This document shows, piece after piece, positions 8,247 through 16,344 of a stretch of DNA of 64,000 nt (positions are counted from its first letter, which is position 1; every line of letters starts with the position of its first letter). The notes beneath the pieces were generated by a model. The model worked only from the letters and a program-made list of their open reading frames with translations. It did not search any database and was not told where the DNA came from. This stretch comes from Qaidamihabitans albus (GTDB lineage Bacteria > Actinomycetota > Actinomycetes > Mycobacteriales > Pseudonocardiaceae): positions 1-64,000 of the forward strand of contig NZ_JAEHOB010000006.1 in assembly GCF_016464705.1 (NCBI RefSeq), given 5' to 3'. The position numbers and the translations under genes are program-made.

Positions 8247-8779
8247 TGCGCGTGGTTGGTGTGGTCGGCGGGCCGGAACCGGGAGGGCGTACCCGCACCA
8301 CCGTGGCCTCGGTGCTGCGGGGCGTTCGCGACGCCGACACCGAGCTGGTGGAGCTGAGCCAGACCGGCCTGGACACCGCCACGGACGCGATCGACGCGGC
8401 CGACGCGGTCGTCTTCGGCAGCCCGGTCTACCGCGCGACCTACAGCCAGCTGCTGAAGGATCTGCTCGAGTCCACCGGCCGAGGCCAGTGGGGTGAGACA
8501 AGCGCGCCGCTGCTGGGCAAAGCGGCCGCCACGGTGCTGACCGGGGCCAGTCCGCACCACTTCCTGGCGACGAACGACCTGCGCAATGTGCTGGCCGGTT
8601 TCTTCGCCGCGCAGGTGCTGTCGCCGGGTCTGTATCTCCACCACGGGGATTTCGACGACCGCGTCACGCTTGCCGGGCCGAGCGCCGAACTCGCCCGCCA
8701 GCACGGCGAGGCACTCGGCGAGCTCGCCGCCGCCGTCCGGTTGTCCACGGCGTTGCGCACAATGGCGCCCCAGGTCTGA
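8243..8779 (+). CDS. NADPH-dependent FMN reductase-like flavoprotein
   Basis: This 178-residue flavodoxin-like protein begins with a GGPEPGGRTRT phosphate-binding loop, followed by DAVVFGSPVYRATYSQLLKDLLE, the conserved region of SsuE/ArsH-type NADPH:FMN reductases. The start codon overlaps the stop of the flavin reductase gene (ATGA at 8243-8246), so translation is coupled. Having two unrelated flavin reductases in one operon is unusual. One may supply FMNH2 and the other act as a quinone or azo reductase, or both may serve the monooxygenase. The operon ends at a degenerate copy of the palindromic repeat. Confidence 0.85.
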   Translation: MMRVVGVVGGPEPGGRTRTTVASVLRGVRDADTELVELSQTGLDTATDAIDAADAVVFGSPVYRATYSQLLKDLLESTGRGQWGETSAPLLGKAAATVLTGASPHHFLATNDLRNVLAGFFAAQVLSPGLYLHHGDFDDRVTLAGPSAELARQHGEALGELAAAVRLSTALRTMAPQV

Positions 8780-8800
8780 GAACCTGCCTGGTCATCTTCG

Positions 8801-8842
8801 TGGAGTGTCGCGCCGGTGAGAACCCCGTTGCGCACTCACGAG
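8801..8842. repeat. Degenerate copy of the dispersed palindromic repeat
   Basis: Between two convergent genes, the right half CGCACTCACGAGG matches the copies at 21.1 and 58.9 kb exactly. The left half is CGTGGAGTGTCGCGCC, a damaged form of CGTGAGTGCGC. The CTCGTGAG on the minus strand contains the TGA stop (8838-8836) of the HMG-CoA-lyase-family gene. It probably works as a bidirectional terminator. Confidence 0.55.
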
Positions 8843-9741
8843 GGCAACCGGGCCGCGCGGTAGAGGTTGCTCGGCAGCGCATGCCCGACGGCGTGTTCCA
8901 CGACGGCGACCGCGTCGAGGACCCGGTCCAGATCGAGGCCGGTGCCCACGCCGGACTCCTCGAGCAGGTAGACGAGCTCCTCGGTGGCGATGTTGCCGCT
9001 CGCGCCCGGCGCGAACGGGCAACCACCCAGCCCGCCGACCGACACGTCGAGCTGGGTGACGCCGGCCTGGACGGCGGCCAGCGCGCACGCCAGGCCCGCG
9101 CCCCGGGTGTTGTGCAGGTGCACACCGAGCTCCACGCCAGGGCACGCGGTGCGTACCGCGTCGACCAGTTCGACGAGTCGTCCCGGGACCGTGGTGCCGA
9201 TCGTGTCGGCCAGGCACAGCCGGTCGGCGCCGAGCCGTACGGCGCGCCGGGCCACGTCGACGGTCCGCGCCACGGGGGTCCGCCCGTCGAACGGGCAATC
9301 CCAGGCGCACGCCAGGATCGCCTCGCAATCCCCGCCCGCGTCGTGCGCGAGGCGTGCGATCTCCGCGGTCGCGTCGACCGCGCGCCGGGTGGGACGTCGC
9401 GCGTTCGCCTGGCTGTGCCCTTCGGAGACCGAGATGACGTACTCCAGCCGCGGCAGTCCGGCTGCGACCGCGCGCCGTGCCCCGCCGGACCCGGCGACCA
9501 GTGCGGAGAAGCGGAGCCCCGGCCACCGGCCGAGTTCGGCGGCGAGTGCTTCGGCGTCGGCGAGGGCGGGCACCGCGGTCGGCGACACGAACGACGTGGC
9601 CTCGATACGGCGCACCCCGGTCGCGGCGATCGCGTCGAGGATCTCGAGCTTGGCCGTCAGCGGCAGCGGGGCTTCCAGTTGCAGTCCGTCCCGCAGGCCG
9701 ACCTCGCGGAGGTCGACAGCGGCGGGCAGGGCGAGGGACAT
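8836..9741 (-). CDS. HMG-CoA lyase family protein (DRE-TIM metallolyase)
   Basis: The 301-residue TIM barrel has RDGLQ at residues 17-21, metal ligands in GVHLHNTRG (His208, His210), and the lyase signature VGGLGGCPFAPGASGN with Cys241 in the catalytic loop. HMG-CoA lyases cleave 3-hydroxy-3-methylglutaryl-CoA to acetyl-CoA and acetoacetate; relatives cleave citramalyl-CoA and other 3-hydroxyacyl-CoAs. A GAGGAG site precedes the ATG at 9741. It follows the class III CoA-transferase gene by 29 bp and is presumably cotranscribed, a pair well suited to activating and then cleaving a branched dicarboxylic acid. The exact substrate is not determined by sequence. The stop codon lies inside a copy of the palindromic repeat. 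Confidence 0.9.
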   Translation of the reverse strand: MSLALPAAVDLREVGLRDGLQLEAPLPLTAKLEILDAIAATGVRRIEATSFVSPTAVPALADAEALAAELGRWPGLRFSALVAGSGGARRAVAAGLPRLEYVISVSEGHSQANARRPTRRAVDATAEIARLAHDAGGDCEAILACAWDCPFDGRTPVARTVDVARRAVRLGADRLCLADTIGTTVPGRLVELVDAVRTACPGVELGVHLHNTRGAGLACALAAVQAGVTQLDVSVGGLGGCPFAPGASGNIATEELVYLLEESGVGTGLDLDRVLDAVAVVEHAVGHALPSNLYRAARLPS

Positions 9742-9770
9742 CGCGCTCCTCAGCTCCTCACGTGTGGCCG

Positions 9771-11000
9771 TCAGATGACGCCGGCGGCGGACAGGTCGGC
9801 CAGGGTTTCCTCGGACACGCCGAGCAACCCGGTCAGCACCTCGCCGTTGTGTGTGCCGGGGCGGGGCGGTCCCGCCCAGCGCACGGTGCCCGGGGTGCGG
9901 TCGAGTTTCGGCATCAGACCGGGCCCCAGCACGTCGGCGCCGATCGCCTCGTCGTAGTGCGGCAGCAGCATCTCGCGCGCCTGGAACTGCGGGTCGGCCA
10001 CCACGTCGGCGACCGTGTTGACCGGACCGACCACGACCCCGGCGTCCTCCAGCAGCGCGGTCACCGTGCCTGCGTCGTGCCGGGCCGCCCATTCGCCGAC
10101 GATCGCGTCGATCTCGTCCTGGTTGCGGCCGCGCGCGTGGTGCGTGGCGAACCGAGGATCGGTGCTGAGTCCGGGGCGGCCCATCGCGGTGCACAACCGG
10201 GCGAACACGGTGTCCTGGTTCGCGGCGATGATCAGCCAGCGACCGTCCGCACACCGGTACAGGTTCGACGGCGCCAGCCCGTCCAGGCGGGTGCCACCGG
10301 GGCCGCGAACGTGGCCGGTGGCGGAGTAGTCCGGAATCGTCGACTCCAGCAGCGCGAGGCACGCGTCGGCCAGAGCCACGTCCACGACCTGCCCGCAGGC
10401 GCCCGGCGTGCCGGTACGGTCGCGGGCGTACAGGGCGGTCAGCACCCCCTGGGCCGCGAACATCCCGGCGATCGAATCGCCGAGCGACAGCGCCGCCCGT
10501 GGCGGCGGCTCACCGGGAAATCCGTTCAGGTGCCGCATGCCCGCCACCGCTTCAGCCACCGAGGCGTACCCCGGCCTGCCGCTGTGCGGACCGGTTTGGC
10601 CGTAACCCGACACCCGCGCGAGCACCAAGCCGGGATTTCGTTCGCTGAGCACGTCGTAGCCGAGTCCCCACTTCTCGAGGGTGCCCGGGCGAAAGCTCTC
10701 GACCACCACGTCGGTGGTGGCGACCAGGTCGAGGAACAGCTCGCGGCCGCGGTCGACGCGCAGATCCAGCGTGACGCAGCGCTTGTTGCGGGCATGCACC
10801 GTCCAGAAGAAGCGGTGCCCGTCGCGTTCGGCCTGGCCCCAGTCGCGCAACGGATCGGGACGGTCGGGATCCTCGATCTTGATCACATCGGCGCCGTGAT
10901 CGGCCAGCAGCCGACCGCAGAACGGGCCTGCGATCAGCGTGCCCAGTTCCAGCACGCGGACTCCGTGGAGTGCGGGGCGGAGGTACTCGTCGTCGGACAC
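9771..11000 (-). CDS. Class III (CaiB/BaiF) acyl-CoA transferase
   Basis: The 409-residue protein is a full-length family III CoA-transferase. It begins HGVRVLELGTLIAGPFCGRLLADHGADVIKIE and carries the catalytic Asp175 in SLGDSIAG. It shifts CoA from a donor such as succinyl-CoA to an organic acid. Overall it resembles the group that includes succinyl-CoA:dicarboxylate transferases acting on glutarate, HMG or itaconate, which would suit the adjacent HMG-CoA-lyase-family enzyme; the group assignment is from memory. The start is GTG at 11000, exactly 7 nt after a TAGCGT -10, so the mRNA is probably leaderless. It is the first gene of a two-gene operon under the CGGATA-box promoter. Confidence 0.9.
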   Translation of the reverse strand: MSDDEYLRPALHGVRVLELGTLIAGPFCGRLLADHGADVIKIEDPDRPDPLRDWGQAERDGHRFFWTVHARNKRCVTLDLRVDRGRELFLDLVATTDVVVESFRPGTLEKWGLGYDVLSERNPGLVLARVSGYGQTGPHSGRPGYASVAEAVAGMRHLNGFPGEPPPRAALSLGDSIAGMFAAQGVLTALYARDRTGTPGACGQVVDVALADACLALLESTIPDYSATGHVRGPGGTRLDGLAPSNLYRCADGRWLIIAANQDTVFARLCTAMGRPGLSTDPRFATHHARGRNQDEIDAIVGEWAARHDAGTVTALLEDAGVVVGPVNTVADVVADPQFQAREMLLPHYDEAIGADVLGPGLMPKLDRTPGTVRWAGPPRPGTHNGEVLTGLLGVSEETLADLSAAGVI

Positions 11001-11007
11001 CCTGCCG

Positions 11008-11062
11008 ACGCTAAGCAGCGACCGCAGCCCCCGGCTATCCGGTCACGGCCACGGGATATCCG
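11008..11062 (-). promoter_or_regulatory. Regulon promoter of the CoA-transferase/lyase operon (leaderless)
   Basis: On the minus strand CGGATAT (11062-11056) and CGGATAG (11041-11035) are 21 bp apart. A 21-bp gap and then TAGCGT (11013-11008) follow, and the GTG start comes 7 nt later. The palindromic stretch GGGATATCCGCGCA (11053-11066 on the plus strand) is identical to 4531-4544 at the ALDH promoter. Confidence 0.75.
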
Positions 11063-11239
11063 CGCAGTGCCGGGCATTCGCGGGCCCGCGCACGTCACCG
11101 GGCATGCCGCGGTGGCACGACCGCCGCCCGCTGTGCAGAATGCGCAGCCGCCCTCGAGTCCGGCCTGGCCGGGATGAGCAGATTGCACGGCCCGGTATGC
11201 CCAGGTTGTGCGTCACGCGCTTGCGGGTTGCAATCCCGG

Positions 11240-11443
11240 TGCGTCGTCCGTCTGGAGGAGGTGGAGCCCGATGTTGAGTCCTGCGACGTAGGCGCGGCGA
11301 TCAACGATGCAAACCCGGCGAAGCTGCAGGCGCTCTACGAATCGCTGCATCTGGGGATGACATACAACCATAAGGAACAGGCGGTTGATTTGGTGATTCG
11401 GCCTAGCCGTAGGGATTGTGCTGGTGTCCGAGGGGGGACTTGA
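11240..11443 (+). pseudogene. C-terminal remnant of a recombinase/integrase
   Basis: In frame with the stop at 11443 is a peptide NDANPAKLQALYESLHLG, then TYNHKEQAVDLVIRPSRRD, ending VRGGT. This resembles the extreme C-terminus of actinobacterial recombinases (a short amphipathic helix, a Y..E..VDV-type strand and a terminal VRGG). No catalytic domain is present upstream, so only the 3' end survives. The frame runs into the 3' end of the tRNA-Leu gene, as expected if an integrated element used that tRNA as its attachment site and was later lost. The family call is from motif memory. Confidence 0.45.
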
Positions 11444-11508
11444 ACCCCCACGCCCGTTAAGGGCACTAGCACCTCAAGCTAGCGCGTCTGCCATTCCGCC
11501 ACTCGGAC
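11422..11508 (-). tRNA. tRNA-Leu (anticodon GAG)
   Basis: On the minus strand an acceptor stem GTCCGAG/CTCGGAC, a D arm, the anticodon stem CTAGC/GCTAG around the loop TTGAGGT (anticodon GAG), a long class II variable arm and a T arm with TTCAAGT fold without mismatch. The CCA end is encoded (11424-11422). It reads CUC and CUU leucine codons. The 3' end overlaps the recombinase remnant on the opposite strand. Confidence 0.97.
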
Positions 11509-11609
11509 TTGCGTGGTGAATAGAGTAGCCGATGCCCGAGGCCCCGCGTACCGGGGGTCCACCCACCTGGCCTCAGGAGTCTCACCTGCACCAATGATAG
11601 GAATGACGG

Positions 11610-12932
11610 GTGACCGAGTCGAACCTGATCGATACAGCCGCCGATGATGCCGTCACGCTGACCAGCGAGCTGATCCGCATCGACACGACCAATACGGGTG
11701 ACCCCGCGACCCTGGTGGGGGAGCGCGCGGCGGCGGAGTACGTCGCGGAACGGCTCACCGACGCCGGGTACGAGATCACCTACGTCGAGTCCGGCGGCAA
11801 GAACCGGCACAATGTCATCGCCCGGTTGCCCGGCGCCGATCCGAGCCGGGGCGCGCTGCTGGTGCACGGTCACCTCGACGTGGTGCCCGCCGACGCCTCC
11901 GAGTGGTCGGTGCACCCGTTCTCCGGGGCGATCCAGGACGGCTACGTGTGGGGCCGGGGCGCGGTCGACATGAAGGACATGGTCGGCATGAGCCTCGCGC
12001 TGGCGCGGCACTACAAGCGGCATGGCATCGTCCCGCCACGCGACATCATCTTCGCGTTCGTCGCCGACGAGGAGGCAGGCGGCAAGTACGGCGCCCAGTG
12101 GCTGGTGGACAACCGTCCCGAGCTCTTCGAGGGTGCGACCGAGGCGATCAGCGAGGTCGGCGGGTTCTCGGTCACGCTCAAGAACGACGTGCGCACCTAC
12201 CTCATCGAGACTGCGGAGAAGGGCATCCGCTGGATGACGCTGCGGGTGCGCGGCACCGCAGGTCACGGCTCGATGATCCACCGCGACAACGCCGTCACGA
12301 AGCTGTCCGAGGCCGTCGCCCGGCTCGGCAACCACCGCTTCCCGCTCGTGCTCACGGACTCGGTGCGCGAGTTCCTCGCCGGGGTCACGGAGATCACCGG
12401 CTGGGACTTCCCCGAGGACGACCTCGATGGTGCGGTGGCCAAGCTCGGCAACATCTCCCGAATGATCGGGGCGACGCTGCGCGACACGGCCAACCCCACC
12501 ATGCTGAGCGCCGGCTACAAGGCCAACGTCATCCCCTCGAGCGCCGAGGCCTCCGTCGACTGCCGCATCCTGCCCGGCCGGATCGAGGCGTTCGACCGCG
12601 AACTCGAGGAGATCCTCGGCCCGGACATCGAGAAGGAGTGGATGGAGCTCCCGCCCGTCGAGACGACCTTCGACGGTGCCCTGGTCGATGCGATGACCGC
12701 CTCGGTGCTCGCCGAGGATCCAGGGGCCCGCACCCTGCCCTACATGCTCTCCGGCGGCACCGACGCGAAGGCGTTCCAGAGGCTCGGCATCCGCAACTTC
12801 GGTTTCGCACCCCTGCGGCTGCCGGCCGAGCTGGACTTCTCCGCCCTCTTCCACGGCGTGGACGAGCGGGTCCCGGTCGACGCACTGCGCTTCGGCACCC
12901 GGGTGCTCGACCGTTTCCTCCGCTCCTGCTAG
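11610..12932 (+). CDS. M20-family metallopeptidase (dipeptidase/deacylase)
   Basis: The 440-residue protein is a complete M20 zinc peptidase. The metal and catalytic residues are His88 and Asp90 in LLVHGHLDVVP, bridging Asp120 in GRGAVDMKDM, and Glu154-Glu155 in VADEEAGG, with a C-terminal His in LFHGVDERVP. A dimerisation lid domain lies between about 200 and 330. Actinobacterial homologues are annotated as dipeptidase or M20/M25/M40 hydrolases. They cleave small peptides or N-acyl amino acids in the cytoplasm. GTG is taken as the start. It lies 100 bp from the tRNA-Leu gene and is monocistronic. Confidence 0.88.
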   Translation: MTESNLIDTAADDAVTLTSELIRIDTTNTGDPATLVGERAAAEYVAERLTDAGYEITYVESGGKNRHNVIARLPGADPSRGALLVHGHLDVVPADASEWSVHPFSGAIQDGYVWGRGAVDMKDMVGMSLALARHYKRHGIVPPRDIIFAFVADEEAGGKYGAQWLVDNRPELFEGATEAISEVGGFSVTLKNDVRTYLIETAEKGIRWMTLRVRGTAGHGSMIHRDNAVTKLSEAVARLGNHRFPLVLTDSVREFLAGVTEITGWDFPEDDLDGAVAKLGNISRMIGATLRDTANPTMLSAGYKANVIPSSAEASVDCRILPGRIEAFDRELEEILGPDIEKEWMELPPVETTFDGALVDAMTASVLAEDPGARTLPYMLSGGTDAKAFQRLGIRNFGFAPLRLPAELDFSALFHGVDERVPVDALRFGTRVLDRFLRSC

Positions 12933-12992
12933 TCGCGGCGCTAGGGTCACTTCAGGACGGTTTCTGACCTGAATGTGAGCGAGTCTGGAGCC

Positions 12993-13958
12993 ATGGCCAA
13001 CACGAGCGCGCGGATGCTGCGGCTGCTGTCCCTGCTGCAGACGCATCGGTACTGGCCGGGCAGCGACCTGGCCGACCGGTTGCAGGTCAGCGAGCGAACA
13101 CTGCGGCGCGATATCGACCGGCTGCGCGACCTGGGCTATCCGGTCGAGGCGAGCCGCGGCGTGGCGGGCGGCTACCAGCTCCAGTCGGGCGCCGCCATGC
13201 CGCCGCTGCTCGTGGACGGCGAAGAGGCGGTCGCGATCGCCATCGGCCTGCGCACGGCTGTCGGCGGAGCCGTGGACGGCATCGAGGAGACATCGGTGCG
13301 CGCGCTGACCAAGGTCGTCCAGGTCATGCCGCCACGGCTGCGCCGCAGGCTTGACGCGCTCCGGACCTACACGGTGCCCGCCCCGATGGGCGAAGGGCCA
13401 CGGGCCGACCCACTCGCGCTGACGGTGCTCGCCCAGGCGTGCCGGGACGACGAGCGACTGCGGTTCGAGTACACGGCACGCGAAGGTGAGCGGACGAGGC
13501 GGCTGGTCGAGCCTCACCGCCTCGTGTCGCTCGGGCGCCGCTGGTATCTCGTGGCCTGGGACGCGGAACGGCACGGCTGGCGGACCTTCCGGGTCGACCG
13601 GCTCAGCGATCCCGTGGCGACCGGAGCGCGCTTCCGCCAGCGCGAGCTGCCCGGCGGTGACGCTGTCGCGTTCGTCCGGCACCAGATCGCGGCGGCCCCG
13701 ACGCGGTACCGGGTCGAGCTGCTCGTGCGGGCACCGGCCGCCGACGTCGAGCGGGTCGTCTCACACTGGGGGGACGTGGACGCCGTGGAGGAGGGTTCCT
13801 GCCGTCTGACGATGAACGTCGACACCTTCGACTGGCCGGCGTTCGTCCTGGCCGCGGTCGACGCCGACTTCGACGTCATCGGGCCGTCCGAGCTGCGCGC
13901 CTACCTGCGCGCCCGGGGCGAACGATTCCTCCGTGCCGCGGAGGCGGAGGTCAGGTGA
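12993..13958 (+). CDS. WYL-domain (YafY-type) transcriptional regulator
   Basis: The 321-residue protein has an N-terminal HTH_11-type winged helix (RMLRLLSLLQTHRYWPGSDLADRL, then SERTLRRDIDRLRDLGYPVE), a WYL ligand-binding domain (about 140-210, with RRWYLVAWD), and a C-terminal WCX extension. These regulators bind single-stranded nucleic acid or small ligands through WYL. A GTG at 12975 is an alternative start. TCAGG/CCTGA arms at 12952-12956 and 12968-12972 just upstream could be an autoregulatory site. It converges with the DUF5703 gene, overlapping by 8 bp. Targets are unknown. Confidence 0.87.
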   Translation: MANTSARMLRLLSLLQTHRYWPGSDLADRLQVSERTLRRDIDRLRDLGYPVEASRGVAGGYQLQSGAAMPPLLVDGEEAVAIAIGLRTAVGGAVDGIEETSVRALTKVVQVMPPRLRRRLDALRTYTVPAPMGEGPRADPLALTVLAQACRDDERLRFEYTAREGERTRRLVEPHRLVSLGRRWYLVAWDAERHGWRTFRVDRLSDPVATGARFRQRELPGGDAVAFVRHQIAAAPTRYRVELLVRAPAADVERVVSHWGDVDAVEEGSCRLTMNVDTFDWPAFVLAAVDADFDVIGPSELRAYLRARGERFLRAAEAEVR

Positions 13959-14175
13959 TGAGGCCAGGCAGCCCGGCACTGGCGAGCGACCGGCGCCGAC
14001 GCAGCCATACCCGGCGGGTCCCGTCGGCGTACAGCCGCACGTTCGACAGCTCCCAGCCGGAGAACTCGGCCTGGATCGAGAGCTGGATCGCGGCGGAGAG
14101 GCGGGTCACGCCGGGCGGCAGCTGCAGCCGGCGGTACTCCCAGTCCTCGTCGATCACCACTTCGGTATTTGTCAT
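13951..14175 (-). CDS. DUF5703 family small protein
   Basis: The 74-residue protein has the conserved features of this actinobacterial family: an EDWEYRRLQLPPGVTR start, a middle helix, and WELSNVRLYADGTRRVWLRRR. Function is unknown. Its ATG overlaps the stop of the preceding lipoprotein gene (14172-14175), so the two are translationally coupled. It is intact and normal in length for the family. The family name is recalled from motifs, not from a search. Confidence 0.8.
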   Translation of the reverse strand: MTNTEVVIDEDWEYRRLQLPPGVTRLSAAIQLSIQAEFSGWELSNVRLYADGTRRVWLRRRRSLASAGLPGLIT

Positions 14176-15194
14176 GGCGCGATCACCTGGATCCCTTCTC
14201 CGGCTGCCGAACCGACGACGACCCGCGAGGACTGTTCATCGACGGTAACCGAGTTCGGCTGGCGAACGGTGGGGAAGCGGTACTTCTCCCGGGGCTCGCC
14301 GCCGCGGATATCGAAACCGACCACCTCGTTGCGCTCGGTGAGCGTGACCCAGGCCAGCCCGCGCTCGCGGTCGTAGGCGATCCCGTAGGCGCCGCCGGGC
14401 ACCGGGTAGCGCTGGCGCAGCAGCAACGGCTCGGTCGAGAAGGCGAGCAGCGCGCTCGCGCGGGTGTCGACCACCAGCACCCGACCGAAGGAGTCCGCGA
14501 CGGCGTTTGTCGCGCCCTGCCCGGCGCGCAGCCCTTCCTCGATCGTGCCGCCCGTGACGTCGACCTCGAACAATGCGGTCCGCAGCCGGTCGAGCACGAC
14601 GGCCTTGCCGCCCGCGACGAGCACGTCGTCGGCGCTGTAGAGCTGCCCGCTGATGGTGTCCGCCGGCCGGTCGCCGTCGAGCACGGTGACGCCCTTGCCG
14701 CCGCGCACCGCGACCAGCGTGCGCCCGTCCGTGGTGGTCGCACCCGCGGGCCCGCCCTCGACGGTGACGACAGCGGCCTCTCCGTCCGGCACGGAGATCC
14801 GGGCCAGCCGTCCGGCTTCGGGCATGCTCGCCAGGAGTTGCCCGCCCGACATCCTGAGCTGCGCCACGCGGCCGGGTACCTCGACCTGCCTCGGCGCTGC
14901 GCCGAGGTCGTCCAGGTCGTACAGCAGCACGGACGGCGGTTCGGCTAGGGCGACGGCGAGCGTGCGGCTGGCGGCGTCCACCGCCAGCGCGGTGATGTCG
15001 GTGTCCTGGGCCAGCACGGTTCCGGCCGGGTCGGCCGAGGCGGCCGGGGAGGTGGGCGCGGTCGCGGCCACCGGATCGGCGACCACCTGCAACGGGTCAC
15101 TGTCACCGGCACTGTCGTTGGCGGAGCACCCGTTGAGCAGCAGCGCGCACACCAGCGCGGTCACGGCCAGCGGGGCGGCGGCGAGCCGGCGCAC
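14172..15194 (-). CDS. Lipoprotein with beta-propeller-like repeats
   Basis: The 340-residue protein has a lipoprotein signal peptide: basic MRRLAAAPLAV, a hydrophobic core and the lipobox LLNGC with the lipidated Cys at residue 23. A Ser/Ala/Pro-rich linker follows, then repeated beta-strand units of the form ITALAVDAASRTLAVAL and NAVADSFGRVLVVDT that suggest a WD40/YVTN-like propeller. It should be anchored on the outer face of the membrane. No catalytic motif is seen; a binding or scaffold role is plausible. It is coupled to the DUF5703 gene downstream. Confidence 0.82.
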   Translation of the reverse strand: MRRLAAAPLAVTALVCALLLNGCSANDSAGDSDPLQVVADPVAATAPTSPAASADPAGTVLAQDTDITALAVDAASRTLAVALAEPPSVLLYDLDDLGAAPRQVEVPGRVAQLRMSGGQLLASMPEAGRLARISVPDGEAAVVTVEGGPAGATTTDGRTLVAVRGGKGVTVLDGDRPADTISGQLYSADDVLVAGGKAVVLDRLRTALFEVDVTGGTIEEGLRAGQGATNAVADSFGRVLVVDTRASALLAFSTEPLLLRQRYPVPGGAYGIAYDRERGLAWVTLTERNEVVGFDIRGGEPREKYRFPTVRQPNSVTVDEQSSRVVVGSAAGEGIQVIAP

Positions 15195-15293
15195 GGTCAG
15201 GTCCTCCTGGAGCTTGAAATCGAACAGTTGTCCTTCAGGATCCCGCAGGATCGCCGCGGAGTCACGTGGGCGTCACCACAACGCCATCTCGGG

Positions 15294-16259
15294 TCACCGT
15301 GGCCACCGCTCCGGATAGCCGAACTCGATCGCGCTCACGTCGTCGAGCGCCGCCCGGATGGCCCGCGGCAGTGTGAGCTCCTCGGCCGCGAGCGAGCCGG
15401 CGAGCTGGCCGGTGTCGCGGGCACCGACCACCGGCGCGACGACTCCGGGCCGGTCGCGCACCCAGGCCAGCGCGACGGCCAGCGGTGACGTGCCGAGGCC
15501 GTCGGCGGCTGTGGCGACCGCCTCCACGATGCGGCCCGCCCGTTCGGTGCGATGCTGCTCGACGTAGCCGGCGTAGGTGCTGGACGCGCCCCGCGAGTCC
15601 GCGGGAGTGCCGGAGCGGTACTTGCCCGTGAGCACGCCCCGCCCGAGCGGTGCCCACGGCAGCAGGCCGATCCCGTGGTGGGCGGCGGCGGGCGCCACCT
15701 CCCGTTCCACACTACGCTCCAGCAGCGAGTACTCGACCTGGGTGGAGACGATCCGCTGCCGGCGCAGGCCCTGTGCGGCGGTGGCAAGCTGCCAGCCCGT
15801 GTAATTCGCCACCCCGGCGTAGCGCACCCTGCCGCTGTCGACGGCGAACTCCAGCGTGGCGAGCGTTTCCTCCAAGGGCACCGAGCCGTCCCACGCGTGC
15901 AGCTGCCACAGGTCGACGTGGTCGACACCGAGCCTGCGCAGTGAGGCGTCGAGCGCGGACAGCAGCGCACCGCGGGAGGCACCACCGCCGAACGGGCCGT
16001 CGGTGCGCCGCGCGACCGCCTTCGTGGCCAGCACGATGTCGTCACGAGGCACCAGGTCGCCCAGGAGGGAGCCGAGTATCCGCTCGGCCTCACCCTCGGC
16101 GTAGATGTCGGCGGTGTCCACCAGCGTCCCGCCCGCGTCGACGAACGACACGAGCTGGTTCGCCGCCTCTTCGGCGTCGGTCTCGGTGCCCCACGACATG
16201 GTTCCCAGGGCCATCCTGGACACCCTCAGGCCGGAGGCCCCGAGCTGCCGGTTCTCCAT
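15294..16259 (-). CDS. Aldo/keto reductase
   Basis: The 321-residue TIM barrel has the AKR signatures: GTLVDTADIYAEGEAE (Asp and Tyr of the tetrad), LATKAV (Lys), WQLHAW (His), and the NADPH-binding end where VVGARD replaces the usual IPGAR. It reduces aldehydes or ketones with NADPH; the physiological substrate is unknown. ATG at 16259 gives the standard MxxRxLGxSGL start. It is divergent from the F420-type oxidoreductase gene 85 bp away, so the two may share a promoter region. Confidence 0.9.
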   Translation of the reverse strand: MENRQLGASGLRVSRMALGTMSWGTETDAEEAANQLVSFVDAGGTLVDTADIYAEGEAERILGSLLGDLVPRDDIVLATKAVARRTDGPFGGGASRGALLSALDASLRRLGVDHVDLWQLHAWDGSVPLEETLATLEFAVDSGRVRYAGVANYTGWQLATAAQGLRRQRIVSTQVEYSLLERSVEREVAPAAAHHGIGLLPWAPLGRGVLTGKYRSGTPADSRGASSTYAGYVEQHRTERAGRIVEAVATAADGLGTSPLAVALAWVRDRPGVVAPVVGARDTGQLAGSLAAEELTLPRAIRAALDDVSAIEFGYPERWPR

Positions 16260-16344
16260 GAGCGATCACCCTAACCTCCGTCGGGGATCACTCTTGACCA
16301 AGGCGAGTGAGGTGACGATCAACCGCCCGATAGTGTCGGCGTCC

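Noticed and set aside
11466-13682. Long minus-strand open frame of 738 codons
   Set aside because: It lies antisense to the M20 peptidase and the WYL regulator and through the tRNA. Its composition is Arg/His-rich and typical of a G/C-rich shadow frame.
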